In this document: in pieces, positions 6,912-15,223 of the stretch
Numbering within the stretch: the stretch's first letter is position 1
How the letters are laid out: each line of letters begins with the position of its first letter
From: RGIG3009 sp964433065
Lineage (GTDB): Bacteria; Bacillota; Clostridia; Oscillospirales; Acutalibacteraceae
Reading direction: 5' to 3'
Length of the DNA: 24,253 bases
NCBI GenBank assembly: GCA_964433065.1
Contig: CAYSPZ010000020.1
Location: 1 to 24,253, forward strand
Program-made: the position numbers and the translations under genes
Notes under the pieces: model-generated
What the model saw: only the letters and a program-made list of their open reading frames with translations
What the model was told of the DNA's origin: nothing
Database searches by the model: none

Positions 6912-7648
6912 GCACGGTCACCTCCTGCTAACTTGTCGGTCAGGGCACTGCACGTCCCCGATGCCGATAACAGGGACGGTAAGATCTCCTGTGGTGTACC
7001 GATATCGGAGATCTCGCCGCCTGCGATCACCACGATCTTGTCGGCAATATCCAAAATACGTTCCTGGTGCGAGATGATGAGGATGGAACCGCCTTCTTTA
7101 GCGTGCATCGCTTCGAATACGCGGATAAGATTATTGAAACTCCAAAGATCGATACCCGCTTCGGGTTCGTCAAATACCGACAACTTGGTACCGCGTACCA
7201 TGACGGTTGCTATCTCGATCCGTTTGAGTTCACCGCCCGATAAACTGGCATTGACTTCACGGTTGACATAATCTTTGGCGCAAAGCCCGACTTCCGACAG
7301 GTATCCGCACGCTTCGGATACCGAAATGTTTTTTCCTGCCGCAAGCGATAACAGATCGTGTACGGTGATACCCTTAAAACGAACGGGTTGTTGGAACGCA
7401 AAACTGATTCCGTTTTGCGCCCGTTCGGTGATGGACATATCGGTGATATCGACACCGTCGAGTAAGATCTTACCCGAAGTCGGTTTCCAGATACCTGCAA
7501 TGACCTTGACAAGTGTCGATTTGCCGCCGCCGTTCGGACCGGTCACCGCTACGAACCGTTCGTCGATGGTCAGGTTGATGTTTTTTAAGATCTCTTTGCG
7601 GACGGCATTTTCTTCCACCGCAAAGGAAACGTTTTGTAATTCCAGCAT
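6908..7648 (-). CDS. sufC: Fe-S assembly ATPase SufC (SmsC-like)
   Basis: 246-residue ABC ATPase without membrane segments. It has Walker A GPNGGGKST near residue 40, Q-loop FAFQQPVRFKG, signature LSGGELKRIEI, Walker B LSVFDEPEAGIDLWSF and switch His in IISHQER. FQQP and DEPEAGID are typical of SufC rather than transporter ATPases. It powers conformational changes of the SufB-type scaffold during cluster assembly in the cytoplasm. Its TGA overlaps the GTG of the SmsB gene by 4 nt, so the pair is translationally coupled. The ATG at 7648 follows GGAGGAGAC closely. Confidence 0.95.
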   Translation of the reverse strand: MLELQNVSFAVEENAVRKEILKNINLTIDERFVAVTGPNGGGKSTLVKVIAGIWKPTSGKILLDGVDITDMSITERAQNGISFAFQQPVRFKGITVHDLLSLAAGKNISVSEACGYLSEVGLCAKDYVNREVNASLSGGELKRIEIATVMVRGTKLSVFDEPEAGIDLWSFNNLIRVFEAMHAKEGGSILIISHQERILDIADKIVVIAGGEISDIGTPQEILPSLLSASGTCSALTDKLAGGDRA

Positions 7649-7686
7649 GGGTCTCCTCCAAAGTTATGATCAAACTTTCAATTTTG

Positions 7687-7720
7687 AGTATAACACACTT
7701 TTCAAAAAATAAAAGACAAA
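7687..7720 (-). promoter_or_regulatory. Extended -10 promoter of the sufC-sufB pair
   Basis: On the minus strand, -10 TATACT (7687-7692) is preceded by TGT, an extended -10. The -35 area is T-rich and poor. The start would be about 30 nt upstream of the sufC ATG. No recognisable iron-regulator or IscR-type dyad was seen. Confidence 0.5.
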
Positions 7721-7797
7721 AACGACAAAATTCAGGTCGAAAGATCACATATTTTTAAAAACGGCAGTTCATACTAACCCAAAAAGGAGGAAATATG

Positions 7798-8004
7798 ATG
7801 GAAACCAAACACAATATCCCGATCACACCGCGCGACCGTTTACTGTACGCGTGGCAGCTCTCGATGGAACTGGTATTGCAATACCGTCAATTTGCGCAGG
7901 AATGTGAAAACGACCCGCACGCAGAATCCTTGCTCAAAGAACTTGCCGAGGACGAATGTGTCCACGCGTCAAAATTGTTGGAACGATTGCATGAGATGAG
8001 TTGA
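7798..8004 (+). CDS. Small two-helix ferritin-like protein (half-ferritin)
   Basis: About 68 residues, predicted as two long amphipathic helices joined by a short ENDPHAE turn. Helix 1 is RLLYAWQLSMELVLQYRQFAQE and helix 2 is SLLKELAEDECVHASKLLERL. Helix 2 carries ExxH in EDECVH and helix 1 has a Glu in SMELVLQY about 29 residues earlier. That is the carboxylate/His spacing of a ferritin-like half-site, close to encapsulated ferritins and rubrerythrin helices. One chain has only half a diiron site, so it would need to dimerise. I do not recognise a named family. Start: AAGGAGG lies 7 nt before the ATG at 7798 and 4 nt before another at 7795. It is divergent from the Fe-S scaffold genes and upstream of polA, which has its own promoter. 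Confidence 0.7.
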   Translation: METKHNIPITPRDRLLYAWQLSMELVLQYRQFAQECENDPHAESLLKELAEDECVHASKLLERLHEMS

Positions 8005-8022
8005 GTTTTTTATGCCGAGTAC

Positions 8023-8051
8023 TTGTCACAAGCAGTAAATTGTGATATATT
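8023..8051 (+). promoter_or_regulatory. Promoter of the polA-pepD-ispF-mtaB operon
   Basis: -35 TTGTCA (8023-8028), a 17-bp spacer ending in TGA (extended -10), and -10 TATATT (8046-8051). It lies 19 bp after the stop of the ferritin-like gene and about 35 bp before the polA ATG. Confidence 0.8.
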
Positions 8052-8085
8052 TGTATAAGAGTTTGTGACAAAGGACGGTGCCGAT

Positions 8086-10605
8086 ATGCGACTGCTGTTG
8101 ATCGACGGAAACAGTATTCTCAATCGAGCGTTTTACGGAATCAAAGTGTTGACGACACACGACGGGACCCCGACCAACGCGTTGGTCGGGTTTCTGAACA
8201 TATATCATCGGCTGATGGAACACACCAAAGCCGACGCGGTAGCGGTTGCGTTCGACCGCAAAGCGCCCACCTTCCGCCATTTGAAATACGATGCGTATAA
8301 AGCGGGACGCAAAGGAATGCCCGAAGAACTCGCGGTACAATTGCCCATCATCAAAGATCTGCTTCGGGATATGGGTTGCGCGGTGGTGGAACAGGACGGA
8401 TACGAAGCAGACGATATTTTAGGCACCTTGTCTGCGGCGGCGGTTGGTCAGGCGGTTCCGTGCTTTATTGCGACGGGCGACCGCGACTCGTTACAATTGG
8501 TCAGCGATGAGGTGACGGTGCTGTTATCCGCCACCCGTATGGGTCAACCCGAAACGGTGGTGTTTGACCCGTCGGCGATCTTTGACAAATACGGCCTTAC
8601 ACCGTCGCAACTCATCGACCTGAAAGCGTTGATGGGGGATAGCAGCGATAACATTCCCGGTGTCCCCGGCATCGGCGAAAAGACCGCGCTCGACCTGTTA
8701 CACCGTTTCGGGTCGTTGGACGCACTGTACGAACAACTGGCGGACTCCGACCTGCGCGATACGGTCAAACGTAAATTGCAAGACGGCAAAGAAAGCGCGT
8801 ATCTCAGTCGGGAACTCGGCACCATCTGCCGCGATATGCCGATGGATACCGACCTGTCCCACTATACACTCAAAGAGCCGGATCGCGCTTCTCTCAGTGC
8901 GCGTATGACCAAACTGGAACTGTTCAAATTGATGGAGAAAATGGGTGTCAATGCCGCCGAAGCACCCCGTCCCGTTGAAACGACGGTTGCGGTGTTGACC
9001 GCGTCCGATCTGAAAGCCGACAAAACGGCAGATATCTGCCTGCTCGGTGATACGGCTTACGTGATTATGAACGACACGGTCGCAACCGTGTCGGCAGACG
9101 ATGCCGCTTTTATGCAACTGGTGGCTTCGTCGGATTGCCAAAAACGCGTGAACGACACCAAAGCATTGAACGCCCGTTTGTTGAACCACGGTATGCGCCC
9201 GTCGGGTATTTACCTCGATACGGCATTGGCGGGATACTTGTTGGATCCGCTCTCGTCCTCGTACGACCTCGTCCGTCTGGGACAGGTGTACGGCGCGACG
9301 GCGGCACAAGGCGATTTCCCACAGGAAGTCTTGCTGATGTCCTCTGTCTGTGATCGGTTGGATAAGGAGATCACAGACCATCAACAACAACGTCTGTTGC
9401 GCGAAATGGAGATCCCGCTCGCGATGGTGTTGGCATCGATGGAACGTACGGGTGTCACGGTGGACGGCGACGGGGTCGAGCGGTTCGGTATGCAACTGCA
9501 ACAAGAGATCGACCGATTGACCGATGCGATCACCGACGAGGTCGGTTATGCCTTTAATCTGAATTCTCCCAAACAACTCGGCAAAGCGTTGTTTGAAGAT
9601 CTCGGTCTTCCCGCTAAAAAGAAGACCAAATCGGGATATTCCACCAACGCGGAAGTGCTGGAAAAATTGCGCAACGCGCATCCCGTTGTGGGAATGATCC
9701 TCGATTACCGCACCCTCGCGAAACTCAAATCCACCTACTGCGACGGTCTTTGTAAGGTGATTGATGACGATGGTAGGATCCACACCTCCTTTAACCAGAC
9801 CGAAACGCGCACCGGACGCATCTCGTCCACCGAACCGAACCTACAAAACATACCGGTCCGACAGGAACTCGGACGGGAGTTGCGACGGTTTTTCCACGCA
9901 AAAGACGGGTACGTGTTGTGCGATGCCGACTATTCGCAGATCGAATTGCGCGTTCTCGCGGCTTTGTCGGGTGACCCGACCATGACCGCCGCGTTCAACG
10001 AGGAACAGGACATTCACCGCATCACCGCGTCACAGGTGTTCGATGTACCCGAATCGATGGTCACACCGCTGATGCGTTCACAGGCAAAAGCGGTCAATTT
10101 CGGTATTGTGTACGGCATCGGCGCCCACTCGTTGTCGGAGGATATCCACGTCACTTACGGGGAAGCGAAACGGTATATTGAAAGTTATCTGTCCCATTAC
10201 GGCGCGGTTGCGGGGTATATGGACGGCTTGATCGCGGATGCCAAAGAAAAAGGGTATGCCGCCACCTTGTTTGATCGCCGCAGACCGCTTCCTGAACTCA
10301 AAGCCTCCAATGCGATGATGCGTTCGTTCGGCGAACGCGTTGCGCGGAATATGCCCATTCAGGGTACGGCGGCGGATATCATCAAGATCGCGATGATCCG
10401 CGTCGAAAAACGGTTGCGCGAAGAACAACTGGACGCGCAACTTATCTTACAGGTACACGACGAATTGATCGTTGAAGCGTCCGAACGCGATGCCGATCGC
10501 GCCGCGACCGTGTTGCGGGAAGAAATGGAACAAGCCGTATCTTTGCCGGTTCGTCTGCGCGCAGACGTTAACGTCGGCAAAACGTGGTACGACGCGAAAG
10601 GATAA
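8086..10605 (+). CDS. polA: DNA polymerase I
   Basis: 839 residues in three regions. Residues 1 to about 285 form the 5' nuclease: LLLIDGNSILNRAFYG, VAFDRKAPTFRH, YEADDILGTL and LMGDSSDNIPGVPGIGEKTA. About 295-460 is a 3'-5' exonuclease-like domain without the DxE and other DEDD metal ligands, hence probably no proofreading, as in Bacillus-type enzymes. About 465-839 is the polymerase: motif A DADYSQIELRVLA, motif B RSQAKAVNFGIVYG and motif C LQVHDELIVE. The enzyme processes Okazaki fragments and fills repair gaps. The ATG at 8086 has AAAGGA about 10 nt upstream; an upstream in-frame GTG at 8065 would place that site inside the coding region. pepD starts 5 bp downstream. Confidence 0.98.
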   Translation: MRLLLIDGNSILNRAFYGIKVLTTHDGTPTNALVGFLNIYHRLMEHTKADAVAVAFDRKAPTFRHLKYDAYKAGRKGMPEELAVQLPIIKDLLRDMGCAVVEQDGYEADDILGTLSAAAVGQAVPCFIATGDRDSLQLVSDEVTVLLSATRMGQPETVVFDPSAIFDKYGLTPSQLIDLKALMGDSSDNIPGVPGIGEKTALDLLHRFGSLDALYEQLADSDLRDTVKRKLQDGKESAYLSRELGTICRDMPMDTDLSHYTLKEPDRASLSARMTKLELFKLMEKMGVNAAEAPRPVETTVAVLTASDLKADKTADICLLGDTAYVIMNDTVATVSADDAAFMQLVASSDCQKRVNDTKALNARLLNHGMRPSGIYLDTALAGYLLDPLSSSYDLVRLGQVYGATAAQGDFPQEVLLMSSVCDRLDKEITDHQQQRLLREMEIPLAMVLASMERTGVTVDGDGVERFGMQLQQEIDRLTDAITDEVGYAFNLNSPKQLGKALFEDLGLPAKKKTKSGYSTNAEVLEKLRNAHPVVGMILDYRTLAKLKSTYCDGLCKVIDDDGRIHTSFNQTETRTGRISSTEPNLQNIPVRQELGRELRRFFHAKDGYVLCDADYSQIELRVLAALSGDPTMTAAFNEEQDIHRITASQVFDVPESMVTPLMRSQAKAVNFGIVYGIGAHSLSEDIHVTYGEAKRYIESYLSHYGAVAGYMDGLIADAKEKGYAATLFDRRRPLPELKASNAMMRSFGERVARNMPIQGTAADIIKIAMIRVEKRLREEQLDAQLILQVHDELIVEASERDADRAATVLREEMEQAVSLPVRLRADVNVGKTWYDAKG

Positions 10606-10610
10606 TGACA

Positions 10611-12029
10611 ATGGGAGTATTGGACGGATTACAACCGAAACGGGTATTTTATTATTTTGAACAACTCTGTGCCATTCCGCACGGATCGGGTAACACCGAG
10701 GCGATCAGTCAATATTGTATGAACGTCGCCGCGTCGTTGGGATTGCCTTGCGAACGCGATGAATGGAACAACGTTATCATTCGTAAACCCGCCTCACGCG
10801 GTTGCGAGAATGCCGAAACGGTCATTTTGCAAGGTCATCTGGATATGGTTTGCGAAAAAGAACCTGACAACCCGATCTGTATGGAGACCGACGGTTTACA
10901 ACTGCGTACCGACGGGGAATACGTGTCGGCAAGCGGTACTACCCTCGGCGGAGATGACGGGATCGCCGTCGCCATGGTACTGGCAATTCTGGAAGACCGC
11001 GACGCGGTACACGGACCGTTGGAAGTGTTGTTCACCACCGACGAGGAAACGGGTATGTACGGTGCGGCGGGACTTGACGGCACTCGTCTTAACGGTCGCC
11101 GCCTCATCAATATTGACTCGGAAGCCGAAGGTGTTTTCACGGTAGGATGTGCGGGCGGCGCCCGTGCACAGATTGCCTTGCCCGTGCGGTACGAAACGAA
11201 CGATACACCTTGCGTGTCGGTACAACTGGACGGTCTGCTCGGCGGCCATTCGGGTGTCGAGATCGACAAAGGACGTTTGAATGCCGCCGTCACAATGGGA
11301 CGGTTTTTACAGTCGCTTTCGTGTGACTACCGTATCGTGTCGCTCGAAAGCGGCAATAAAGATAACGCGATTCCCTGCGCGGCAACCTGTGTGTTGAGTG
11401 TGACGACCGATATCACACCGTTTGCCGATGCCTTTGTGCAGACCAATACCCCCGAAACCGACAGCGGTCTGCGATTGACCGTTATTCCCGTGAAAAAAGC
11501 GGACACGGTGTTGGATGCGGTATCGACCAGACGGGTAACCGACTTCTTATGCACCGTACCGAACGGGATACAGGCGATGAGCCGTGCGATCCCCACGCTG
11601 GTACAAACGTCACTCAATTTAGGCATCTTACGGTTAGGGGAGACCCTTACCGCCACCTTTGCGGTACGCAGTTCGCTTACCGCCGAAAAACGGGAACTGC
11701 TGGGGCGGCTACGTCAAACGGCGGAGCAGTTCGGTGGTTCGTTTGACAGTCACGGCGAATACCCCGCGTGGGAATACCGTGAAGACTCGGCATTGCGGGA
11801 TACGATGACCGCCGTGTACCGTCGGATGTACGAAAAAGAACCGATCATCGAGATCATCCACGCGGGACTGGAATGCGGGTTGCTCGGTGAGAAATTAGAC
11901 GGATTGGACGCGGTGTCCATCGGACCCGATATGGAGCACATTCACACCGTACACGAGCGGTTGAACGTGGCTTCGACGGCGCGTACCTATGCGTTTTTAT
12001 GTGAAGTGTTGAAGGGGTGGGGACAATGA
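10611..12029 (+). CDS. pepD: Beta-Ala-His / aminoacyl-histidine dipeptidase PepD (M20)
   Basis: 472 residues. Metal and catalytic motifs of the M20C family are present in order: VILQGHLDMVCEK (His, catalytic Asp), LGGDDGIAVAM (bridging Asp), FTTDEETGMYGA (catalytic Glu and metal Glu), INIDSEAEG (metal Asp) and DMEHIHTVHERL (last metal His). The lid domain starts near LLGGHSGVEIDKGR. It hydrolyses Xaa-His and other dipeptides in the cytoplasm with two zinc ions. The start at 10611 is preferred because AAAGGA is 8 nt upstream; ATG at 10605 overlaps the polA stop and is only 2 nt from that site. Its TGA overlaps the ispF ATG. Confidence 0.95.
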   Translation: MGVLDGLQPKRVFYYFEQLCAIPHGSGNTEAISQYCMNVAASLGLPCERDEWNNVIIRKPASRGCENAETVILQGHLDMVCEKEPDNPICMETDGLQLRTDGEYVSASGTTLGGDDGIAVAMVLAILEDRDAVHGPLEVLFTTDEETGMYGAAGLDGTRLNGRRLINIDSEAEGVFTVGCAGGARAQIALPVRYETNDTPCVSVQLDGLLGGHSGVEIDKGRLNAAVTMGRFLQSLSCDYRIVSLESGNKDNAIPCAATCVLSVTTDITPFADAFVQTNTPETDSGLRLTVIPVKKADTVLDAVSTRRVTDFLCTVPNGIQAMSRAIPTLVQTSLNLGILRLGETLTATFAVRSSLTAEKRELLGRLRQTAEQFGGSFDSHGEYPAWEYREDSALRDTMTAVYRRMYEKEPIIEIIHAGLECGLLGEKLDGLDAVSIGPDMEHIHTVHERLNVASTARTYAFLCEVLKGWGQ

Positions 12030-12502
12030 GGATCGGCCACGGATACGACGTACACCGTCTGGTATCGGATCGCCTTCTGATACTGGGCGGGGTGAACATA
12101 CCGTACGACAAAGGTCTGCTCGGTCATTCGGATGCGGACGTACTCACGCACGCAATTATGGATTCGTTGCTCGGCGCGGCGGCCCTCGGTGATATCGGCA
12201 AATGGTTCCCCGATACCGACGAGCAGTACCGCGGCGCGGACAGTTTAAAATTGTTATCCTTCGTCTGCGCGTTGCTCAAACGCGAAGGATACGTAATCGG
12301 CAATATCGATGCCACCATCTTGGTGCAAGCGCCGAAACTGCGCCCGTACATAGACGAAATGCGCCGTAACCTCGCCTCGGCGTGCGGTATCGCGTTGGAA
12401 CAGGTCGGGGTGAAAGCCACCACCGAAGAAGGTCTCGGCTTTACCGGCGCGGGTGAGGGAATTGCCGTACATGCCGTGTGTTTGTTGGAGAGTGCGCGAT
12501 GA
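12026..12502 (+). CDS. ispF: 2-C-methyl-D-erythritol 2,4-cyclodiphosphate synthase
   Basis: 158 residues, the normal size. It has MRIGHGYDVHRL (metal ligands Asp8 and His10), LGGVNIPYDKGLLGHSDADVL (third metal His in GHSD), the ALGDIGKWFPDTD loop and the C-terminal KATTEEGLGFTGAGEGIA signature. It converts CDP-ME 2-phosphate to MEcPP with release of CMP in the MEP isoprenoid pathway, and works as a homotrimer. The ATG overlaps the pepD stop as ATGA, with AAGGGGTGGGG just upstream, so it is translationally coupled. The common partner ispD is not adjacent. Confidence 0.97.
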   Translation: MRIGHGYDVHRLVSDRLLILGGVNIPYDKGLLGHSDADVLTHAIMDSLLGAAALGDIGKWFPDTDEQYRGADSLKLLSFVCALLKREGYVIGNIDATILVQAPKLRPYIDEMRRNLASACGIALEQVGVKATTEEGLGFTGAGEGIAVHAVCLLESAR

Positions 12503-13794
12503 CCGTCTATTTTTACACGCTCGGTTGCAAGGTCAACCAGTACGAAACACAGGCGATGATGCACCTGTTCGAGCGGGACGGGTACGAGGTCGCGGAATAT
12601 GTCGTTGGACAGGAAGACGTCGGCGACGGTGCCATCGTAGTCAATTCCTGCACCGTGACGGGGGAGAGCGACCGCAAATTGCGTCAACTGCTCCGCCGTC
12701 TGCGGCGGGATAACCCGCACGCGATACTTGTGTTGACGGGATGTATGCCGCAAGCGTTTCCCGATGTTGCCGCTGCCTACGAACAGGTGGATATCGTGCT
12801 CGGCAATGCCGCGCGTAAAACCATCGTTCAACAACTATCCCGCTATCTGATGCAACACTGCCGTATCGTGGATATTCCCACGCACGATCAAACGTATGAA
12901 ACGTTGGGTATCGAAACGTTTGAAGGTCGCACCCGCGCCTTTGTTAAGATCGAGGACGGTTGCAACCGTTTTTGTACCTATTGCATCATTCCGTACGCGC
13001 GGGGACGGGTACGGTCGCGTCCGCTTGACGACCTGCGCGCCGAACTTGAAAAATTGGCGCAAAACGGTTATCGCGAAGTGGTATTGGTGGGAATCAACCT
13101 CACCGCCTACGGACAGGATCTGGGACTTAACATTTGTGATGCGGTGGAATGTGCCTGTGCGGTGGACGGCATCGAACGGGTACGGCTCGGTTCGCTGGAA
13201 CCCGATCATATGACCGACGAGATTATCGAACGATTGACAACGTGCAAGAAACTCTGTCCTCAGTTCCATTTAGCGCTGCAAAGCGGTTGCGATGCGACCT
13301 TAAAACGGATGAACCGCCATTACGACACGGCGCACTTCCGCCGCGTGTGTGAGCGGTTGCGCGAACGGTTCCCGCATTGTGCGATTACCACCGACGTAAT
13401 GGTGGGTTTCCCGAACGAAACCGAAGAGGAATTTGAGCAATCGCTCGCGTTCGTCAAGGAAATGGCCTTTTCACGGTTACACTGTTTTCCGTACTCCAAA
13501 CGAGCAGGAACGATCGCGGCAAAAGCGTCCGGTCAAGTGTCGGCAGCAGAAAAAAGCCGCCGCAATCGGGTGATGATCGCGGCGGGGAATGCGATGTGCG
13601 CCGCCTATGCCGAAACGTTCGTCGGTCAAGCGGTGACGGTGTTTCTCGAAACGCGCCTTGAAAACGGCGGTTGCGAAGGGTATACCGATACCTACGTACC
13701 GGTGGTGGTGCAAGACGGAGAACCCAATACGGTGGTGACCGTGACGGTCATGTCCGCCAAAGACGGCGTTTGTTATGCCGATCTGTCTGAATAA
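12499..13794 (+). CDS. mtaB: tRNA (N6-threonylcarbamoyladenosine37-C2)-methylthiotransferase MtaB
   Basis: 431-residue radical-SAM methylthiotransferase. The N-terminal UPF0004 domain has three cluster cysteines: Cys10 in TLGCKVNQYET, Cys51 in NSCTVTGESDRK and Cys82 in TGCMPQ. The radical-SAM motif is EDGCNRFCTYCIIPYARGRVRSR. GCKVNQ and SCTVT with YARGR point to MtaB rather than MiaB or RimO. A short C-terminal TRAM-like beta domain follows. It converts t6A to ms2t6A at position 37 of ANN-decoding tRNAs and needs two 4Fe-4S clusters. The ATG overlaps the ispF TGA (ATGA), with TTGGAG about 8 nt before. A strong terminator follows, ending the polA operon. Confidence 0.96.
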   Translation: MTVYFYTLGCKVNQYETQAMMHLFERDGYEVAEYVVGQEDVGDGAIVVNSCTVTGESDRKLRQLLRRLRRDNPHAILVLTGCMPQAFPDVAAAYEQVDIVLGNAARKTIVQQLSRYLMQHCRIVDIPTHDQTYETLGIETFEGRTRAFVKIEDGCNRFCTYCIIPYARGRVRSRPLDDLRAELEKLAQNGYREVVLVGINLTAYGQDLGLNICDAVECACAVDGIERVRLGSLEPDHMTDEIIERLTTCKKLCPQFHLALQSGCDATLKRMNRHYDTAHFRRVCERLRERFPHCAITTDVMVGFPNETEEEFEQSLAFVKEMAFSRLHCFPYSKRAGTIAAKASGQVSAAEKSRRNRVMIAAGNAMCAAYAETFVGQAVTVFLETRLENGGCEGYTDTYVPVVVQDGEPNTVVTVTVMSAKDGVCYADLSE

Positions 13795-13797
13795 TAT

Positions 13798-13832
13798 AAA
13801 AACGGTGTGAGCGATTGCCCACACCGTTTTGC
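13798..13832. terminator. Bidirectional terminator between mtaB and the TSCPD gene
   Basis: Stem AAAACGGTGTG / CACACCGTTTT with the loop AGCGATTGCC. Terminal T-runs are present on either strand. It lies between convergent genes ending at 13794 and 13835. Confidence 0.88.
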
Positions 13833-13834
13833 GT

Positions 13835-14083
13835 TTATTGGTTCAGTGCCTGTTTGATCGCTTCGGCAAGTTGATCGGGACAGGAAGTCGGTTTAAATCC
13901 GCAACGGATCCCCGATAAACGCTCCGCCGCTTCGGCGGCATCCATGCCTTCCGCCAACGCGCAAATCCCTTTGGTGTTGCCGTTGCAACCGCCTTCAAAC
14001 TGAATGTCGCAAAGTTTACCGTCGACAATATCAAAGGTGATACGGCGGGAACAAACACCTTTGGTCTGATATTGGTATGCCAT
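13835..14083 (-). CDS. TSCPD-domain protein of unknown function
   Basis: 82 residues forming a single small domain with the eponymous TSCPDQLAEAI at the C-terminus. Other conserved points are YQTKGVCSRRITFDI, IQFEGGCNGNTKGI and RLSGIRCGFKPTSCPD. Four Cys (CSRR, CNGN, CGFK, CPDQ) could bind a metal. The domain also occurs at the C-terminus of class II ribonucleotide reductases, but the free-standing family has no established role. The ATG at 14083 has AAAGG about 8 nt upstream. It follows the PHP gene by 4 bp and is probably co-transcribed with it. Confidence 0.88.
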   Translation of the reverse strand: MAYQYQTKGVCSRRITFDIVDGKLCDIQFEGGCNGNTKGICALAEGMDAAEAAERLSGIRCGFKPTSCPDQLAEAIKQALNQ

Positions 14084-14087
14084 ATAC

Positions 14088-14930
14088 TCAACCTTTCTGT
14101 TTGACCTTTTTGTCTTTGTATGCGAGTAATGCCGCGATGGCGGAATCGTCCACCGAGGTAGAACCGAGCGACCGCGTCGTTTTACTGTACATACCGTGGA
14201 AATCCGAACCGCCCGTTGTGACCAGATCGTGGTCGGCGGTATATTGTTGTAACTGCGCGGTTTGTTCCGGCGAATGATACGGGTGCATCACTTCCACACC
14301 GTCCAACCCGAGCGCGGTCAGTTCTTCGAGCAGATCCATATTACCGTATACGTACGGATGCGCCAGTACGGCAATGCCGCCCGCTTCGTGAATGGCGGTC
14401 AACACCTCGCGCGTGTCGGGATACTCCATCGGTACGTTGGCGACACCGTCTTTACCGAACAACCGCGTAAAGGTTTCCCCGAAGATCCCGCCGGCATACC
14501 CCGCATCCATCAACGCGTGCATAATGTGTTGCTTGTAAATGTTGGTACTGCCGGTCGCACACTTGATGACCAGATCGGGGGTGATGGGATAATACCGCAT
14601 CACACGGCGCACCATCTCGGCAGCGGCGGCTTTGCGGCTTTCGCCGATCCGACGGCACAATCCCTCTAACCGATCGGGGAAATCACACATATAACATAAC
14701 AGATGCGCCTGATCACCGCGCACCGTATCCATCGTTGAAAACTCCACCCCGTGGATGACCTGAATACCCAGCCGTTTCCCGATGTTGACCGCGCGTGTTG
14801 CACCGGCTGTCGTATCGTGATCTGTCACCGAGATCGCGGACAATCCGCGTCGTTTCGCAATGCCGACAAGATCTTCAATTCCCAAAGACCCGTCGGAAAT
14901 CTTCGTGTGACAATGTAAATCGCCTGCCAA
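14088..14930 (-). CDS. PHP-domain metal-dependent phosphoesterase (RNase AM/YciV-like)
   Basis: 280 residues. PHP metal motifs are present: DLHCHTKISDGSL (HxH), ISVTDHDTTAG (D-H), VIHGVEFST (Glu), VLAHPYVYG (His) and TGGSDFHGMY (Asp-His). The arrangement matches the family of E. coli YciV (RNase AM), which trims 5' ends of RNA and hydrolyses 3',5'-bisphosphonucleotides, usually with manganese. The exact substrate here is not known. The start is TTG at 14930: AGGAGG lies 8 nt upstream and the next residues are the essential DLHCH, so a later start would destroy the site. It is first in a two-gene unit with the TSCPD gene. Confidence 0.9.
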   Translation of the reverse strand: MAGDLHCHTKISDGSLGIEDLVGIAKRRGLSAISVTDHDTTAGATRAVNIGKRLGIQVIHGVEFSTMDTVRGDQAHLLCYMCDFPDRLEGLCRRIGESRKAAAAEMVRRVMRYYPITPDLVIKCATGSTNIYKQHIMHALMDAGYAGGIFGETFTRLFGKDGVANVPMEYPDTREVLTAIHEAGGIAVLAHPYVYGNMDLLEELTALGLDGVEVMHPYHSPEQTAQLQQYTADHDLVTTGGSDFHGMYSKTTRSLGSTSVDDSAIAALLAYKDKKVKQKG

Positions 14931-14999
14931 AACGGAACCCTCCTACCAATCGGACCGAGGCGGTACCTACCGCCGAAACTGTGTTCTTACTTGTTTTCC

Positions 15000-15028
15000 A
15001 TTATACACCAAAATTCGCCTAAAAACAA
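15000..15028 (-). promoter_or_regulatory. Promoter of the PHP-TSCPD operon
   Basis: On the minus strand, -35 TTGTTT (15023-15028), a 17-bp spacer ending GGTG, and a perfect -10 TATAAT (15000-15005). A leader of about 60 nt follows to the TTG start at 14930. Between this and the mgtE promoter at 15079 are about 50 bp of A/T-rich DNA. Confidence 0.8.
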
Positions 15029-15078
15029 GTTCTTTTGCGGATAAAAGCGGAGAAAAAATGCTTTTTTTCCAAAAAGAT

Positions 15079-15107
15079 TTGTATTTTTCAAAAACTTGTG
15101 GTACAAT
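15079..15107 (+). promoter_or_regulatory. Promoter of the mgtE leader
   Basis: -35 TTGTAT (15079-15084), a 17-bp spacer and -10 TACAAT (15102-15107). Transcription would start near 15114, giving a 5' leader of about 177 nt before the mgtE ATG at 15291. Confidence 0.75.
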
Positions 15108-15139
15108 AATCAAAACAACCGAAAGGACGGTGAAAAGCA

Positions 15140-15223
15140 ATGGATGCTGGCCCTCGATTATGTAACAAAAAATTTCGACAGGCGGTTGGTTGCTTGACAC
15201 CGATCGGACGAACGGCGCGGTAA
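15140..15223 (+). CDS. Possible leader peptide(s) upstream of mgtE
   Basis: After AAAGGACGGTGA (15122-15133) two overlapping starts lie in different frames. ATG 15140 opens a 27-codon frame (MDAGPRLCNKKFR...) ending TAA 15221-15223. ATG 15144 opens a 17-codon frame, MLALDYVTKNFDRRLVA, ending TGA 15195-15197. GGTGA is 6 nt and 10 nt from the two starts respectively. Neither resembles a known peptide. Their position between promoter and attenuator suggests a translated leader. Alternatively, MLALDYVTKNF could be the remnant 5' end of an ABC-ATPase-like gene. Translation is unproven. Confidence 0.4.
   Translation: MDAGPRLCNKKFRQAVGCLTPIGRTAR

Noticed and set aside
8698..9783. Long leftward open frame antisense to polA
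   Set aside because: polA is intact on the other strand with all motifs. The antisense frame has no ribosome site or recognisable domain.
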